The notes under the pieces: generated by a model | What the model was told of the DNA's origin: nothing | What the model saw: only the letters and a program-made list of their open reading frames with translations | The model's database searches: none | Assembly: GCA_964251665.1 (NCBI GenBank) | Contig: CAXUKO010000002.1 | Coordinates: forward strand, 434,001-498,000 | Origin: JBBQLG01 sp964251665 | Lineage (GTDB): Bacteria > Bacteroidota > Bacteroidia > Cytophagales > Spirosomataceae | Reading direction: 5' to 3' | DNA: 64,000 nt | Translations under genes and position numbers: made by a program | Part shown: piece after piece, positions 33,708 to 42,696 of the stretch | How the letters are laid out: each line of letters starts with the position of its first letter | How positions within the stretch are numbered: position 1 is the first letter of the stretch

Positions 33708-36700
33708 TTATGCACCCGATGCAAACTCCTGAACTATTTTAGCGGCTGGCCTGGCTTTCCGTTTGCGCTCTACCCAGTAGTACAGTGCCGGTAGCAATAA
33801 CGGGGTAAAGAGCAGGGTGGAGGTCAGCCCGCCAATGATTACGGTGGCGAGGGGGCGCTGAACGTCGGAGCCAATGCCGGAGGAGGTAGCCGCCGGAATA
33901 AGCCCAATGATGGCTACGACGAGCATCATCAGGATAGACCGCAACTGACTAACGGATGCTTTGGTGACCATTGTCCGAAGATCGCCTGCGTCTTCATCAG
34001 TCCGCTGTTGTTCCCGCTCGCGGTTAATGGCCGAGATGAGCAGTACGCCCGCCATGACCGACAGGCCAAACAGCGACACAAATCCCACACCCGCCGATAC
34101 GTTGAAGTTATACCCCCGAATAAGCAGGGCTGCAATGCCTCCGGCCAGGGCAAATAACACACAGACAACGGTCATCAGGGCATAGCGGATGGAGCCGAAC
34201 AGCAGGAACAGCACCGCGAGTACAATCACTACCGTCAGCGGAATGGCGATGCCTAATTGCTTGCCCGCCCGCTCCAGGTTCTCGAACTGTCCGCCGTAGC
34301 TGATGCCGTAGCCCTGCGGCAGGTGCAGATTTTTGCTGATGCGCTGCCGGGCTTCGGCCACGAAACTACCCTGATCGCGGCCCCGGATGTTGGTGCGCAC
34401 CGTCACTAAACGTTTGCCGTCTAACCGGTAAATATTGGTTTGCCCGTCGATGAGCCGGATGTCGGCCAGTTCGCTCATGGGAATCAGGGCGCCGGTGGTA
34501 GAGGGAACCTGTAGGCCCCGAATCACATCGATGTTGTTGCGGTTGGCGGGCAGATACCGAACCACAATGTCGTACCGCCGGGGACCGTCGTAGAGGGTAC
34601 TGATGGTTTTACCGCCAATGGCTGCTTCGATCATGGTTTCGATGGTCGAGACGTTGATGCCGTAACGGGCCGCCTGCTGCCGGTTGATGGCTAAACTCAA
34701 CTGCGCCTGCGGGCCTTCCTGCTCCAGCCCCGATTCAGACGCGCCGGGAATGGTTTTAACGATGGCCAGGATGCGGTCGGCTTCCTTACGCAACAAGGTC
34801 AGGTCGTAACCCGTCAGGTTGATGGCCAGATCGGAGGCCGAGCCGGTTACAATCTCCGTGACCTGATCGATGATGGGCTGACCGAAGGAAAGGCTCGCGC
34901 CGGGGAGACGTTCTTCAAGTTCACCCTTGATTTTGAGCAGCAACTGCTGTTTGGTGGTATCGTGTACCCAGCCTTCGTAGGCTTTCAGGGCCATCAACGT
35001 CTCGGTCCGGTTAGACGGGAACGGGTCGGTACCGTCGTCGTTGCGGCCCGATTGGGTAATCACGCTTTCGATCTGCGGGTGGCGGGTGGCCACTTCCCGA
35101 ATGATGGGGGCAATCTTCTGATCCTCAGTGATGTTGGTGCCGGACGGAAGAAACGCCCGGAGGAAAATTGACCCTTCATCCAGCGTCGGTAGAAATTCGG
35201 TGCCAATCTTCGCGCCGAAGCCAATAGTGAGCAGCACCAGCGCCAGGCCCGACAGAAATATGGCACGCGGGCGGTTCAGAATACGGCTAACTAAGCGTCC
35301 ATAACTATCGTCTAACCGCTGAAACAGGGATTTCCGACCGGGTTTCGCTGGTTTTGGCTGGTCAAATGCTTTGCGATATACAAACGTCATCATGACCGGA
35401 ATGAGCGTCAGGGCGCAAAGCAGGGCACCGATAACGGCGAAGGCCAGTGTCAACGCCATCGGTGAGAACAGTTTTCCTTCTACCCGTTGCATGGTGAGGA
35501 TGGGCAGATACGCCAGGATGATAATCAGGACAGCAAAGAAAATTTCCCGCCCTACCTCGCTCGCGGCCTGAAACGTGAACGCAACGATGCCCTTTTTTCT
35601 GTCTTCAGAACTGGCGTGTTTGTAGGCATGAATCAGGTGGGCGGCCATTACGCAGGCTCCGTCCACAATAATCCCGAAGTCAATCGCTCCCAGCGACAGC
35701 AGGTTTGCCGGAATACCCGTCAGCTTCATGAGCAGGAACGCAAACAGCAGCGCAAACGGAATGGTCAGGGCCACGACCAGGGCCGAACGCACGTCGCCGA
35801 GAAACAGGATGAGCAGGATGATAACGATGGATAGCCCCTCAAACAGTGTGTGCGAAACGGTTTCCAGCGTGTAATCAACCAGCGTCGAGCGGTCGTACAT
35901 TACCCGCAGTTTAACTCCTTTGGGCAACTCATTGGCTTCGAGGTCGGCAATGCGTACTTTCAGATTGCGCAGTACTTCGGTCGGGTTTTCGCCCCGGCGT
36001 AACGATACAATGCCTTCTACGCCCGAGTTTACGTCGATGTTGGCGGCTGGTACGTTATAGCCCAGAATGCCCTGTGGCGTCGGGGGAGCTATTTCCACGC
36101 TGGCAACGTCGCGGACATACACCGGTACGCCATTGATGGTCGTCAGGACAATATTCTGGATGTCTTCAGGCTGACGGATGGCGCCCAGCCCGCGCACGGC
36201 GAAGCCCTGACCACCCCGTGTAATGGTACCGCCCCCCGTGTTGAGGTTGTTGTTCTCAACGGCCTGAATGACGTCTTCGAGGTTGAGGTTGTATTTCCGA
36301 AGCCGGTCGGGGGCCGTCAGGATGTGAAACTGTTTCACCGGACCGCCAAACGTGACTACATCGGCCATGCCCGGCACCTGTAGCAGCGCGGGACGAATCA
36401 CCCAGTCCTGCAAATCGCGCAGTTCCATGGGCGATAGGGTAGAGGGCGCTTCGACGACGTAGCGATAAATCTCACCAACGGCGGTCGTCAGCGGACCCAG
36501 TTCGGGCGAGACGTTCGGGGGAAGCTCCGCAGAAGGCAGCCGCTCCAGCACCTGCTGCCGGGCGAAATAATCGCTGGTGCCATCCTCGAAACTCAACTGA
36601 ATTACGGCCAGCCCAAAGATCGTGCGTGACCGACGCGCAATGACCTGCGGCACGTTGTTCAGGGCGCGTTCCAGCGGAATGGTGACCTGCTGCTCAACCT

Positions 36701-36878
36701 CTTCAGCCGCGCGGCCTTCATAAGGAGCAATCACAATGACATTGGTATCGGCAATGTCGGGGTAAGCCTCAATTTTGAGGTATTTGAACGCCACAAACCC
36801 CGCCACCATGAACAACAGGGCACCAATGATGATGGCGATACGGCTCTGTAACGATGCGGCTATTAGTTTCTGAATCAT
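33708..36878 (-). CDS. CusA/CzcA-family RND efflux pump
   Basis: A 1056-residue inner-membrane RND permease with two sets of large periplasmic loops and about 12 helices. It has the heavy-metal-efflux layout (AYPDIADTNVIVIAPYEGRA near the start). In helix 4 the proton-relay motif reads DFGIIVDGACVMAAHL: Asp400 and Asp406 are present, but the Glu found seven residues after the second Asp in CzcA is Ala413. The pump should work with the adaptor and TolC protein encoded upstream; an MgtE gene lies between. The altered relay residue makes the ion specificity uncertain. Confidence 0.9.
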   Translation of the reverse strand: MIQKLIAASLQSRIAIIIGALLFMVAGFVAFKYLKIEAYPDIADTNVIVIAPYEGRAAEEVEQQVTIPLERALNNVPQVIARRSRTIFGLAVIQLSFEDGTSDYFARQQVLERLPSAELPPNVSPELGPLTTAVGEIYRYVVEAPSTLSPMELRDLQDWVIRPALLQVPGMADVVTFGGPVKQFHILTAPDRLRKYNLNLEDVIQAVENNNLNTGGGTITRGGQGFAVRGLGAIRQPEDIQNIVLTTINGVPVYVRDVASVEIAPPTPQGILGYNVPAANIDVNSGVEGIVSLRRGENPTEVLRNLKVRIADLEANELPKGVKLRVMYDRSTLVDYTLETVSHTLFEGLSIVIILLILFLGDVRSALVVALTIPFALLFAFLLMKLTGIPANLLSLGAIDFGIIVDGACVMAAHLIHAYKHASSEDRKKGIVAFTFQAASEVGREIFFAVLIIILAYLPILTMQRVEGKLFSPMALTLAFAVIGALLCALTLIPVMMTFVYRKAFDQPKPAKPGRKSLFQRLDDSYGRLVSRILNRPRAIFLSGLALVLLTIGFGAKIGTEFLPTLDEGSIFLRAFLPSGTNITEDQKIAPIIREVATRHPQIESVITQSGRNDDGTDPFPSNRTETLMALKAYEGWVHDTTKQQLLLKIKGELEERLPGASLSFGQPIIDQVTEIVTGSASDLAINLTGYDLTLLRKEADRILAIVKTIPGASESGLEQEGPQAQLSLAINRQQAARYGINVSTIETMIEAAIGGKTISTLYDGPRRYDIVVRYLPANRNNIDVIRGLQVPSTTGALIPMSELADIRLIDGQTNIYRLDGKRLVTVRTNIRGRDQGSFVAEARQRISKNLHLPQGYGISYGGQFENLERAGKQLGIAIPLTVVIVLAVLFLLFGSIRYALMTVVCVLFALAGGIAALLIRGYNFNVSAGVGFVSLFGLSVMAGVLLISAINREREQQRTDEDAGDLRTMVTKASVSQLRSILMMLVVAIIGLIPAATSSGIGSDVQRPLATVIIGGLTSTLLFTPLLLPALYYWVERKRKARPAAKIVQEFASGA

Positions 36879-36889
36879 GTCTTATGAAC

Positions 36890-36965
36890 AGCCCCCGTCC
36901 CCCAAAGGGGTGTGGACTTTAGTTGCCGGTTTCTAATTGCCTGCGCCCCTTTGGGGGACGGGGCT
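36890..36965. repeat. imperfect inverted repeat with CCCCCAAAGGGG cores
   Basis: Two arms, each itself palindromic around CCCCCAAAGGGG, lie inverted at about 36890-36912 and 36943-36965 with one extra C in the left arm. They fill the gap between the MgtE and RND pump genes. This looks like a dispersed REP-type intergenic repeat or an attenuator. Confidence 0.55.
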
Positions 36966-38337
36966 ATAATAATGTCCCTTTCAGGAGAATAGACGCTATA
37001 GTGAAATAAATAACTAACCCCGTCACGTCGACCAGGGTAGCTACGAACGGAGCCGATGATGTGGCCGGGTCAAGTCCGAAACGCCGGAGCACGAAGGGAA
37101 TCATCGACCCCGACAGAGTGCCCCACATCACGATGCCCACCAGGGTAAACGAGATCGTCAGGGCGACCAGAAACCAGTGCGGCCCGTAGTCAAACAAACC
37201 CAGTTCCTGCCAGAGCACAATGCGCAGCAGACCAATACTACCCAGCACACCACCCAGCAGCAGGCCCGAAAACAATTCTTTCCGCATCACCGACCACCAG
37301 TCGCGGAGGGCCAGTTCTTTGAGGGCCATTGCCCGGATAATGAGCGTAGCCGCCTGAGACCCCGAGTTGCCTCCACTCGAGATGATGAGTGGCACAAACA
37401 ACGCCAGCACCACCGCCCGGGCAATCTCATCCTCGAAGTAGCCCATTGCCGTGGCCGTCAGCATTTCGCTTACGAACAGGATAATGAGCCAGCCCGCCCG
37501 CTTTTTGACCATCTCGATCATTGGCGTCTGGGTGTAAGGCAACTCCAGCGACTCCAGTCCCCCGAACTTCTGAATGTCCTCCGTATCGGCCTGCTCCATC
37601 ACGTCGATGATGTCATCGGCGGTGACGATGCCCACCAGCGTTTTATCATCGGTGACCACGGGCAGGGCCATGCGGTCGTATTGTTTAAAGACGTCAATGG
37701 CCTCTTCCTGCTGATCCGTTACGCGCAGGCTCACAAACTGCCCATCCAGCAGCGTGGCAACCGTAGCCGTTTCGGGCGCAAACAGCACCTGCGAAATGCG
37801 GAGGTCGTCAATGAGCCGATGGTGTTCATCGACGACGTACAGAAAATTAACTGTCTCACTCTTTGTGCCGTGCTGCCGAATGTAGGCCAGCACCTCGGCC
37901 ACGGTCATCTCCGGGCGTACGGCCAGGTAATACGGCGTCATTTTCCGCCCGATGCTGTCCTCGGGGTAGCCCAGGAGCGAACTGGCAATGGCCCGTTCGC
38001 CATCGCTGAGCAGGGTCAGTGTCTGCTGCAATATTGACGGGGGCAGCTCCTCCAGAAAAGCCGTCCGGTCGTCGGGGGCGATGCTGTTCAGAATGGCCGC
38101 CACTTCGCGCTGTCCCAGTTGGCGAATCAGTTCGTGCTGCTCACTGGGGTCTAAGTACTCAAAAGTTGGAGCCGCCATTGACTCGGGCAGGAGCCGAAAA
38201 AAAACGGCCTGCTCCTGAACCGGTAGCTCTACCAGTAAATCAGCCAGTTCGCTGGGGTGCATGTACGGCATAACCGTTCGTAAACTATCCCACCGGCGCG
38301 ACTGAATATCTTCCAGAATTTTCGATGTAACAGGCAT
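36964..38337 (-). CDS. mgtE: magnesium transporter MgtE
   Basis: 457 residues. The N-terminal superhelical domain (about 1-130) is followed by two CBS domains (about 135-260; VADVLAYIRQHG-like and ADDIIDVMEQ) and five C-terminal helices with the pore region (GGNSGSQAATLIIRAMAL). MgtE is a Mg2+ channel gated by cytosolic Mg2+ through the N and CBS domains. It lies between the adaptor and pump genes of an efflux operon, an unusual place. This suggests the system responds to or balances divalent cations. Confidence 0.93.
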   Translation of the reverse strand: MPVTSKILEDIQSRRWDSLRTVMPYMHPSELADLLVELPVQEQAVFFRLLPESMAAPTFEYLDPSEQHELIRQLGQREVAAILNSIAPDDRTAFLEELPPSILQQTLTLLSDGERAIASSLLGYPEDSIGRKMTPYYLAVRPEMTVAEVLAYIRQHGTKSETVNFLYVVDEHHRLIDDLRISQVLFAPETATVATLLDGQFVSLRVTDQQEEAIDVFKQYDRMALPVVTDDKTLVGIVTADDIIDVMEQADTEDIQKFGGLESLELPYTQTPMIEMVKKRAGWLIILFVSEMLTATAMGYFEDEIARAVVLALFVPLIISSGGNSGSQAATLIIRAMALKELALRDWWSVMRKELFSGLLLGGVLGSIGLLRIVLWQELGLFDYGPHWFLVALTISFTLVGIVMWGTLSGSMIPFVLRRFGLDPATSSAPFVATLVDVTGLVIYFTIASILLKGTLL

Positions 38338-38418
38338 GGGGCTAAGTAATAAGGAGCAGGGGATACGGTGGCAGGCAGGTAGCAGACAAGACGTACTACT
38401 TACCTCTTACCACTAAAC

Positions 38419-39435
38419 TCAATACCCAAAGCTTAACCCTTTTAACTGCATTGTGCCCTTCGTTACGACCAAATCATTATCGGCTACCCCCCTAAAAACG
38501 ACTACCCGGTCATTGATCTGCTGACCGGAGGTCACTTCCCGACGCTCGAACTCCCGATTGTTGCGCTGGACAAATACGTAATCCTTGCCCTGCACGGTTA
38601 CCAGCGCCGTTTGCGGTACGGACATGAAATTACCTTCCGATACCCCGAACGAAACCGTGGCGAACATGCCGGCCCGGTATTTTCCCCGCTGATTGTCCAG
38701 ACTGATGCGTAGTTTAATGGTCCGCGTGGTGTTATCGACCACGTCGCCGAAGGCGTCGATGCGGCCGTTAAGCGTCTCGTCCGGGTAAGCCGTAAACCGA
38801 ATGGTGCAGGTATGCCCGACTTTGAGCTTGTTTACCTGGCTTTCGGGTACGTCGCAGATCAGCCATGCCTGACCGGGGCGGGCGCGTTGCAGAGCCGCCG
38901 GGTCGAAACCACCGAGTTGCAGCTGCGTTTCGTGTTCGGCTAACTGCGAGCGTTCGTTGGCCAGATTCGTGTTTTCCATCGACAGTTGGGTCTGCGCTTC
39001 CAGCACTTCGCGGCCCGTTGCGGCTCCGTGTTCGGCAAGGTCTCTGGCCCGGCTCAACTCGATCTGCTTCTGCTTGATGTTCACGTTCTGAATCTGCCGG
39101 ATGTTGGTCTGGTGCAGCCGCAACTGCGCATAATTGTCCGTCAGCGTCGGATCATCGAACAGCACGAGGGGCTCGCCACCTGTGCCCTGCGCGCTCACAA
39201 CGGTAGCCACAACGTGGCCCGGTGCCTGAAAATCGGCCGACATCGCTTTTGTACTGACGGTGTCGCTGGCAAAAAACTTCAGCGTTACCGGATCATTCGG
39301 AAAAACGATCAGTTTGCCGCCTTCCAGCGTTTCGGCCCGGGCGGCAGGTTTGTTGGCCGTAGCGGGTGCCTTTTGGGTTGATTGGCAGGCGGTGGCCAGG
39401 GCACCAATCAGTAAGAGATACAATAATCTTAGCAT
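38419..39435 (-). CDS. RND efflux periplasmic adaptor (membrane fusion protein), lipoprotein
   Basis: 338 residues, with a lipoprotein signal (MLRLLYLLLIGALATACQST, Cys at 17). The order is beta-barrel/lipoyl half (APGHVVATVVSAQGTGGEPL), helical hairpin (about 115-170; REVLEAQTQLSMENTNLANE), second half, then RITFTAYPDETLNGRIDAFG-type beta-barrel and a membrane-proximal domain. It bridges the inner-membrane pump and the TolC channel. Same-strand order is TolC, adaptor, MgtE, pump. Confidence 0.88.
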   Translation of the reverse strand: MLRLLYLLLIGALATACQSTQKAPATANKPAARAETLEGGKLIVFPNDPVTLKFFASDTVSTKAMSADFQAPGHVVATVVSAQGTGGEPLVLFDDPTLTDNYAQLRLHQTNIRQIQNVNIKQKQIELSRARDLAEHGAATGREVLEAQTQLSMENTNLANERSQLAEHETQLQLGGFDPAALQRARPGQAWLICDVPESQVNKLKVGHTCTIRFTAYPDETLNGRIDAFGDVVDNTTRTIKLRISLDNQRGKYRAGMFATVSFGVSEGNFMSVPQTALVTVQGKDYVFVQRNNREFERREVTSGQQINDRVVVFRGVADNDLVVTKGTMQLKGLSFGY

Positions 39436-39503
39436 GAGGATAGTAACCTTACTCCATCCTTTTTCCTAAAACAGGAGAAGAGAGTGGACTCGGCTGATTT
39501 TAG

Positions 39504-39528
39504 CCCCGCTACTTTTGGATTAGCGGGG
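39504..39528 (-). terminator. hairpin between TolC and adaptor genes
   Basis: CCCCGCTA (39504-39511) pairs with TAGCGGGG (39521-39528). Read on the minus strand it lies after the TolC stop and before the adaptor start. With no clear T-run it may be an attenuator or processing site rather than a full stop. Confidence 0.4.
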
Positions 39529-39544
39529 TTGGGGTGAGGTTCAA

Positions 39545-40786
39545 TCATTTCGCCAGCTCCTGAATCTGACCGCTGGCGAAGAGCAGTTGGATCAGGGAGC
39601 GACGAAATTCAGTTTGCGTATTTAAATATTCCTGCTGCACATCGAGCCAGGAGCGCTGCGCTTCCAGAAAGTCCACAATCGTTGTGCCGCCCTTCAGGTA
39701 GGAGTACCGGACACTGGTCAGGATTTGATTCGACTGATTTATGATATTGGCGTATCGGTTCAGGTTGTCGCGCTGCGTCTGATAACTCCGGTAGGCCGTC
39801 TGTACTTCAGCCCGCACCTGCTGCCGGGTATAGTCGACAACCTGCTGCGTTTGCTGCTCCAGAATCCGGGCCCGCTGAATATTACCCTGGTTCTTGTTGA
39901 AAAAGGGCAGGGGAAATGTTCCGAAAAAGCCGACATAGGGAACGCTGTTCTGCGGGTTATAGATGGCACCCAATTCGGGTCGGGGCACCCGCAGAGCCTC
40001 CTGCAACGTGGTGTTCCGGCGTGCTACTTCAACGGCCTGCTCGGCGGCCCGGACATCTGAACGCCAGCGTAACGCCCCGTCTATGAGAGTGTCGCCCGGT
40101 GCCCAGAACGTGAGATCATCTGTGGAAGGAATTTCTACACTATCCGGCGAGGCCAGTAACCGTTTCAGTTGTACCAGCTGATTCAGGTACTGCTGCTGCG
40201 TTACCTGCGACCGAAGCCGGTACTGATCGGCCAGTATCTGGGTCCGCAAGAGGTCGGTCTGGGTGATGACCTGATTGCGGAGCCGGACCTTGTTGATGGT
40301 AACCAGCGTGTCGAGCGTGCGCTGCGCCTGGGCAATGAGTTCAATGCTGCGCCGGGCATTCCAGGCATCGAGCCAGTTCTGCGCCACGTCGAGCAGCAGG
40401 TTGCGCTCGGTTTCGGCTACATTCCGGCGGCTGAGTTCAACCGTCTGCTCGGCCAGGGCAACGCCTTTCTGCCGCTGCTGGGCCACGTTAACCGGCGACG
40501 TTAACTGCCACCATACCTGCCGGTTCTGGTTGTTAAGCGCACCCGTTCCCTCCGCAAACCGTGAGGGCCGCACCAGTTGCAGGGTCTGGTTATTGAGCAG
40601 CGGATTAGGCCGCAACCGCGCTGTAACCACATCGGCCTGTGTGGCCTGAATATCAAATTGAGCTGCCTGCAAAACAGGGTTACGCAGCCGCGCGTCCCGT
40701 AAAGCCTGCTGAAGCGATAACGGGCGGGGCGGCTGGGCATACAGGCCAAGCGTGGAAGCAAATAGCAGAAAAATTACACGAATCAT
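39545..40786 (-). CDS. TolC-family outer membrane efflux protein (CzcC-like)
   Basis: 413 residues with a signal peptide ending near LGLYAQ. The long helical repeats of the TolC family are seen in two halves (LSLQQALRDARLRNPVLQAA near 23-42, and VRAEVQTAYRSYQTQRDNLN near 325-345). It is the first gene of the efflux operon and forms the outer-membrane exit duct. Confidence 0.88.
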   Translation of the reverse strand: MIRVIFLLFASTLGLYAQPPRPLSLQQALRDARLRNPVLQAAQFDIQATQADVVTARLRPNPLLNNQTLQLVRPSRFAEGTGALNNQNRQVWWQLTSPVNVAQQRQKGVALAEQTVELSRRNVAETERNLLLDVAQNWLDAWNARRSIELIAQAQRTLDTLVTINKVRLRNQVITQTDLLRTQILADQYRLRSQVTQQQYLNQLVQLKRLLASPDSVEIPSTDDLTFWAPGDTLIDGALRWRSDVRAAEQAVEVARRNTTLQEALRVPRPELGAIYNPQNSVPYVGFFGTFPLPFFNKNQGNIQRARILEQQTQQVVDYTRQQVRAEVQTAYRSYQTQRDNLNRYANIINQSNQILTSVRYSYLKGGTTIVDFLEAQRSWLDVQQEYLNTQTEFRRSLIQLLFASGQIQELAK

Positions 40787-40920
40787 ACGGCGGAGTGGAC
40801 TCCTGACAATGGGTTACCTTATGCCAAAACTACATTTGTTAAGGCGATTAGGTTGAGAAGCGGGCCGAATTTAACACACATTTAATTAAGTACAATTGCT
40901 CAACCCAGGGCATGGAAACG

Positions 40921-40958
40921 CCGAAAGCCGACCGGGAGTAAACCCAGTCGGCTTTCGG
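40921..40958 (-). terminator. terminator of the acidic-protein gene
   Basis: A perfect 12-bp inverted repeat (40921-40932 with 40947-40958) lies 17 bp after the stop at 40975 on the minus strand. Confidence 0.7.
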
Positions 40959-40974
40959 TGAAGTGAACAGACCT

Positions 40975-41280
40975 TTATACCCGGTCGTCGTCATCATCCT
41001 CGCTGCTCAGATCGTCGTCATCGTCGTCCGGGCCGGGGGCATCGTCGGGTGTCATTAACTCGGCGGCTCCGGCCGATTTTTCATAGTCGGGGTCCGGGTT
41101 CAGACCGGTAGCGGTCGAGGTGCCTTCATCATCGTCATCATCGGGGTCTGTATCGGTGTTCAGCGCGGCCAGGGTAGCATCGCGTGTGGCAAATGAACTG
41201 ATGCCGACGTCGCCGTTTGGGGTGCCAAGGTGATCCATATCAGTCGAACTGATCGGGGCCGGGCCTGATTGTTCTTTCAT
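40975..41280 (-). CDS. acidic low-complexity protein
   Basis: 101 residues, strongly acidic with Asp runs (DTDPDDDDDEG, PDDDDDDLSSEDDDDDR) and no hydrophobic core. Probably intrinsically disordered; it could bind cations such as Ca2+ or Mg2+. No signal peptide. It has its own terminator downstream, which supports a real transcript. Confidence 0.55.
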   Translation of the reverse strand: MKEQSGPAPISSTDMDHLGTPNGDVGISSFATRDATLAALNTDTDPDDDDDEGTSTATGLNPDPDYEKSAGAAELMTPDDAPGPDDDDDDLSSEDDDDDRV

Positions 41281-41431
41281 CGCGTTGATTGGCTTAATTG
41301 TTGTACCGCCTAAACTACCCTTCTGCCTGAATGTTTGCCGCCTGCCTGTTTAGTTATATTCTCCGTGAAAATCAAATCAAAGCAGGGAGTTTGCCAGTTA
41401 TAAATGAACATCACTACTAATTTCAACGGTT

Positions 41432-42487
41432 ATGAAGGCGTTTCGGCGTACCCTGAAGTGGGCTTTCTGGATACTACTGGTACTGCTTGCCGGGGGATTA
41501 ACGGTCTGTTGGTTCCTGGATTTCCGGCAGGACGATCAGGCGATTGCCAGCGAGTTCGCAGGACAGCGTATTCGGCCTGCCGTTCGTCACTATACGATTG
41601 GTGAGCGTACCATCCGCTTCGTCGAAACAACCGCCGGGGCGGCACCAATCCGTCCGGTAACCTACAAGGCTGCTGAAGCGGCAGCATCCGTCGGCCTGGA
41701 TGATCCCACCCGCCCAACTGTAATTTTCGTGCATGGGGCACCGAGTTCACTTTCCTTTTTCAACGATTTCTTCAAGGATACGACGCTGCTGAATCACGCC
41801 CGCTTAGTGGCCGTTGACCGGCCGGGGTATGGGTATTCAGATTTCGGCAATGTCGAAACGTCTATCATCCGGCAGGCGGAACTGTTGCAACCCCTGATTG
41901 ACCGGTACAAAAAGTCGCGGTTTCTGATGCTGGTTGGCTCGTCGTACGGCGGCTCGGTGGTGGCGCGGCTGGCCATGAATAATCCCGCTGGGCATAGTGT
42001 TCGGGGTGTGGACCATGTTGTGTTTGTGTCGTCGGCGCTGGGTCCGGGCCTGGAGCGGACGTATGGGATCAGTTACTGGATTGATAAAGCGCCCATCCGG
42101 TGGCTGGTACCGCCCCTGCTGCGGCTGGCCAACGACGAAAAGCTCGCCCATCGGAAAGCCCTCGAAGCCATCTTGCCCGACTGGCCGAAAATTACGGCGG
42201 GCATCACTATGCTGCATGGCAAACAGGATGATCTGGTCTATCCCACTAATATAGCTTTTGCCCAGCATCAGTTAGTCAACGCCAGTTTTAAACAATTTTT
42301 GCTCCCCGAAAGCCGTCATGATATTGTCTTTAAAAAGCGGGAGTACATGACGGATATTATCCTGAATGTGCTGCGTCAGCATGAACTTGTCCCTCGGGCG
42401 GTTCAGCCAATGGTACGCCGGGCAATTGGCCGTCCAACCGAAAAACTGGCGCTGGAGAATGTAATTTCGGTGCTTTTCAAGCTGTGA
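41432..42487 (+). CDS. alpha/beta hydrolase, membrane-anchored
   Basis: 351 residues. One N-terminal transmembrane segment (WILLVLLAGGLTVCWFL, about 12-28) is followed by an alpha/beta-hydrolase fold. The oxyanion region is VIFVHGAPSS, the nucleophile Ser is in GSSYGGS, the acid Asp is in GKQDDLVYP, and the His is in PESRHDIVF. Serine hydrolases of this type cleave esters, lactones or epoxides; substrate unknown. Confidence 0.83.
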   Translation: MKAFRRTLKWAFWILLVLLAGGLTVCWFLDFRQDDQAIASEFAGQRIRPAVRHYTIGERTIRFVETTAGAAPIRPVTYKAAEAAASVGLDDPTRPTVIFVHGAPSSLSFFNDFFKDTTLLNHARLVAVDRPGYGYSDFGNVETSIIRQAELLQPLIDRYKKSRFLMLVGSSYGGSVVARLAMNNPAGHSVRGVDHVVFVSSALGPGLERTYGISYWIDKAPIRWLVPPLLRLANDEKLAHRKALEAILPDWPKITAGITMLHGKQDDLVYPTNIAFAQHQLVNASFKQFLLPESRHDIVFKKREYMTDIILNVLRQHELVPRAVQPMVRRAIGRPTEKLALENVISVLFKL

Positions 42488-42696
42488 AGAATAGACGTTA
42501 GCAGACAAGCTATATCGGATAAATACAAATGGGTGATCAGTATAAGGTTGTATTTATTTAAGGCGTGTTGCTTAACTACACTTAATGTTATGTGATTCTA
42601 ACCACAACTCTGTTAGTCTATACAAGTGTAAGATTAATTGAATAATACAAGGTTTCCTAAAGCCGGTTGCTTCATCGTTACGGGTGCGTACCCTCT

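Noticed and set aside
37177..38037. 286-residue plus-strand frame opposite mgtE
   Set aside because: His/Gln/Arg-rich antisense shadow of mgtE, which matches its family in full.
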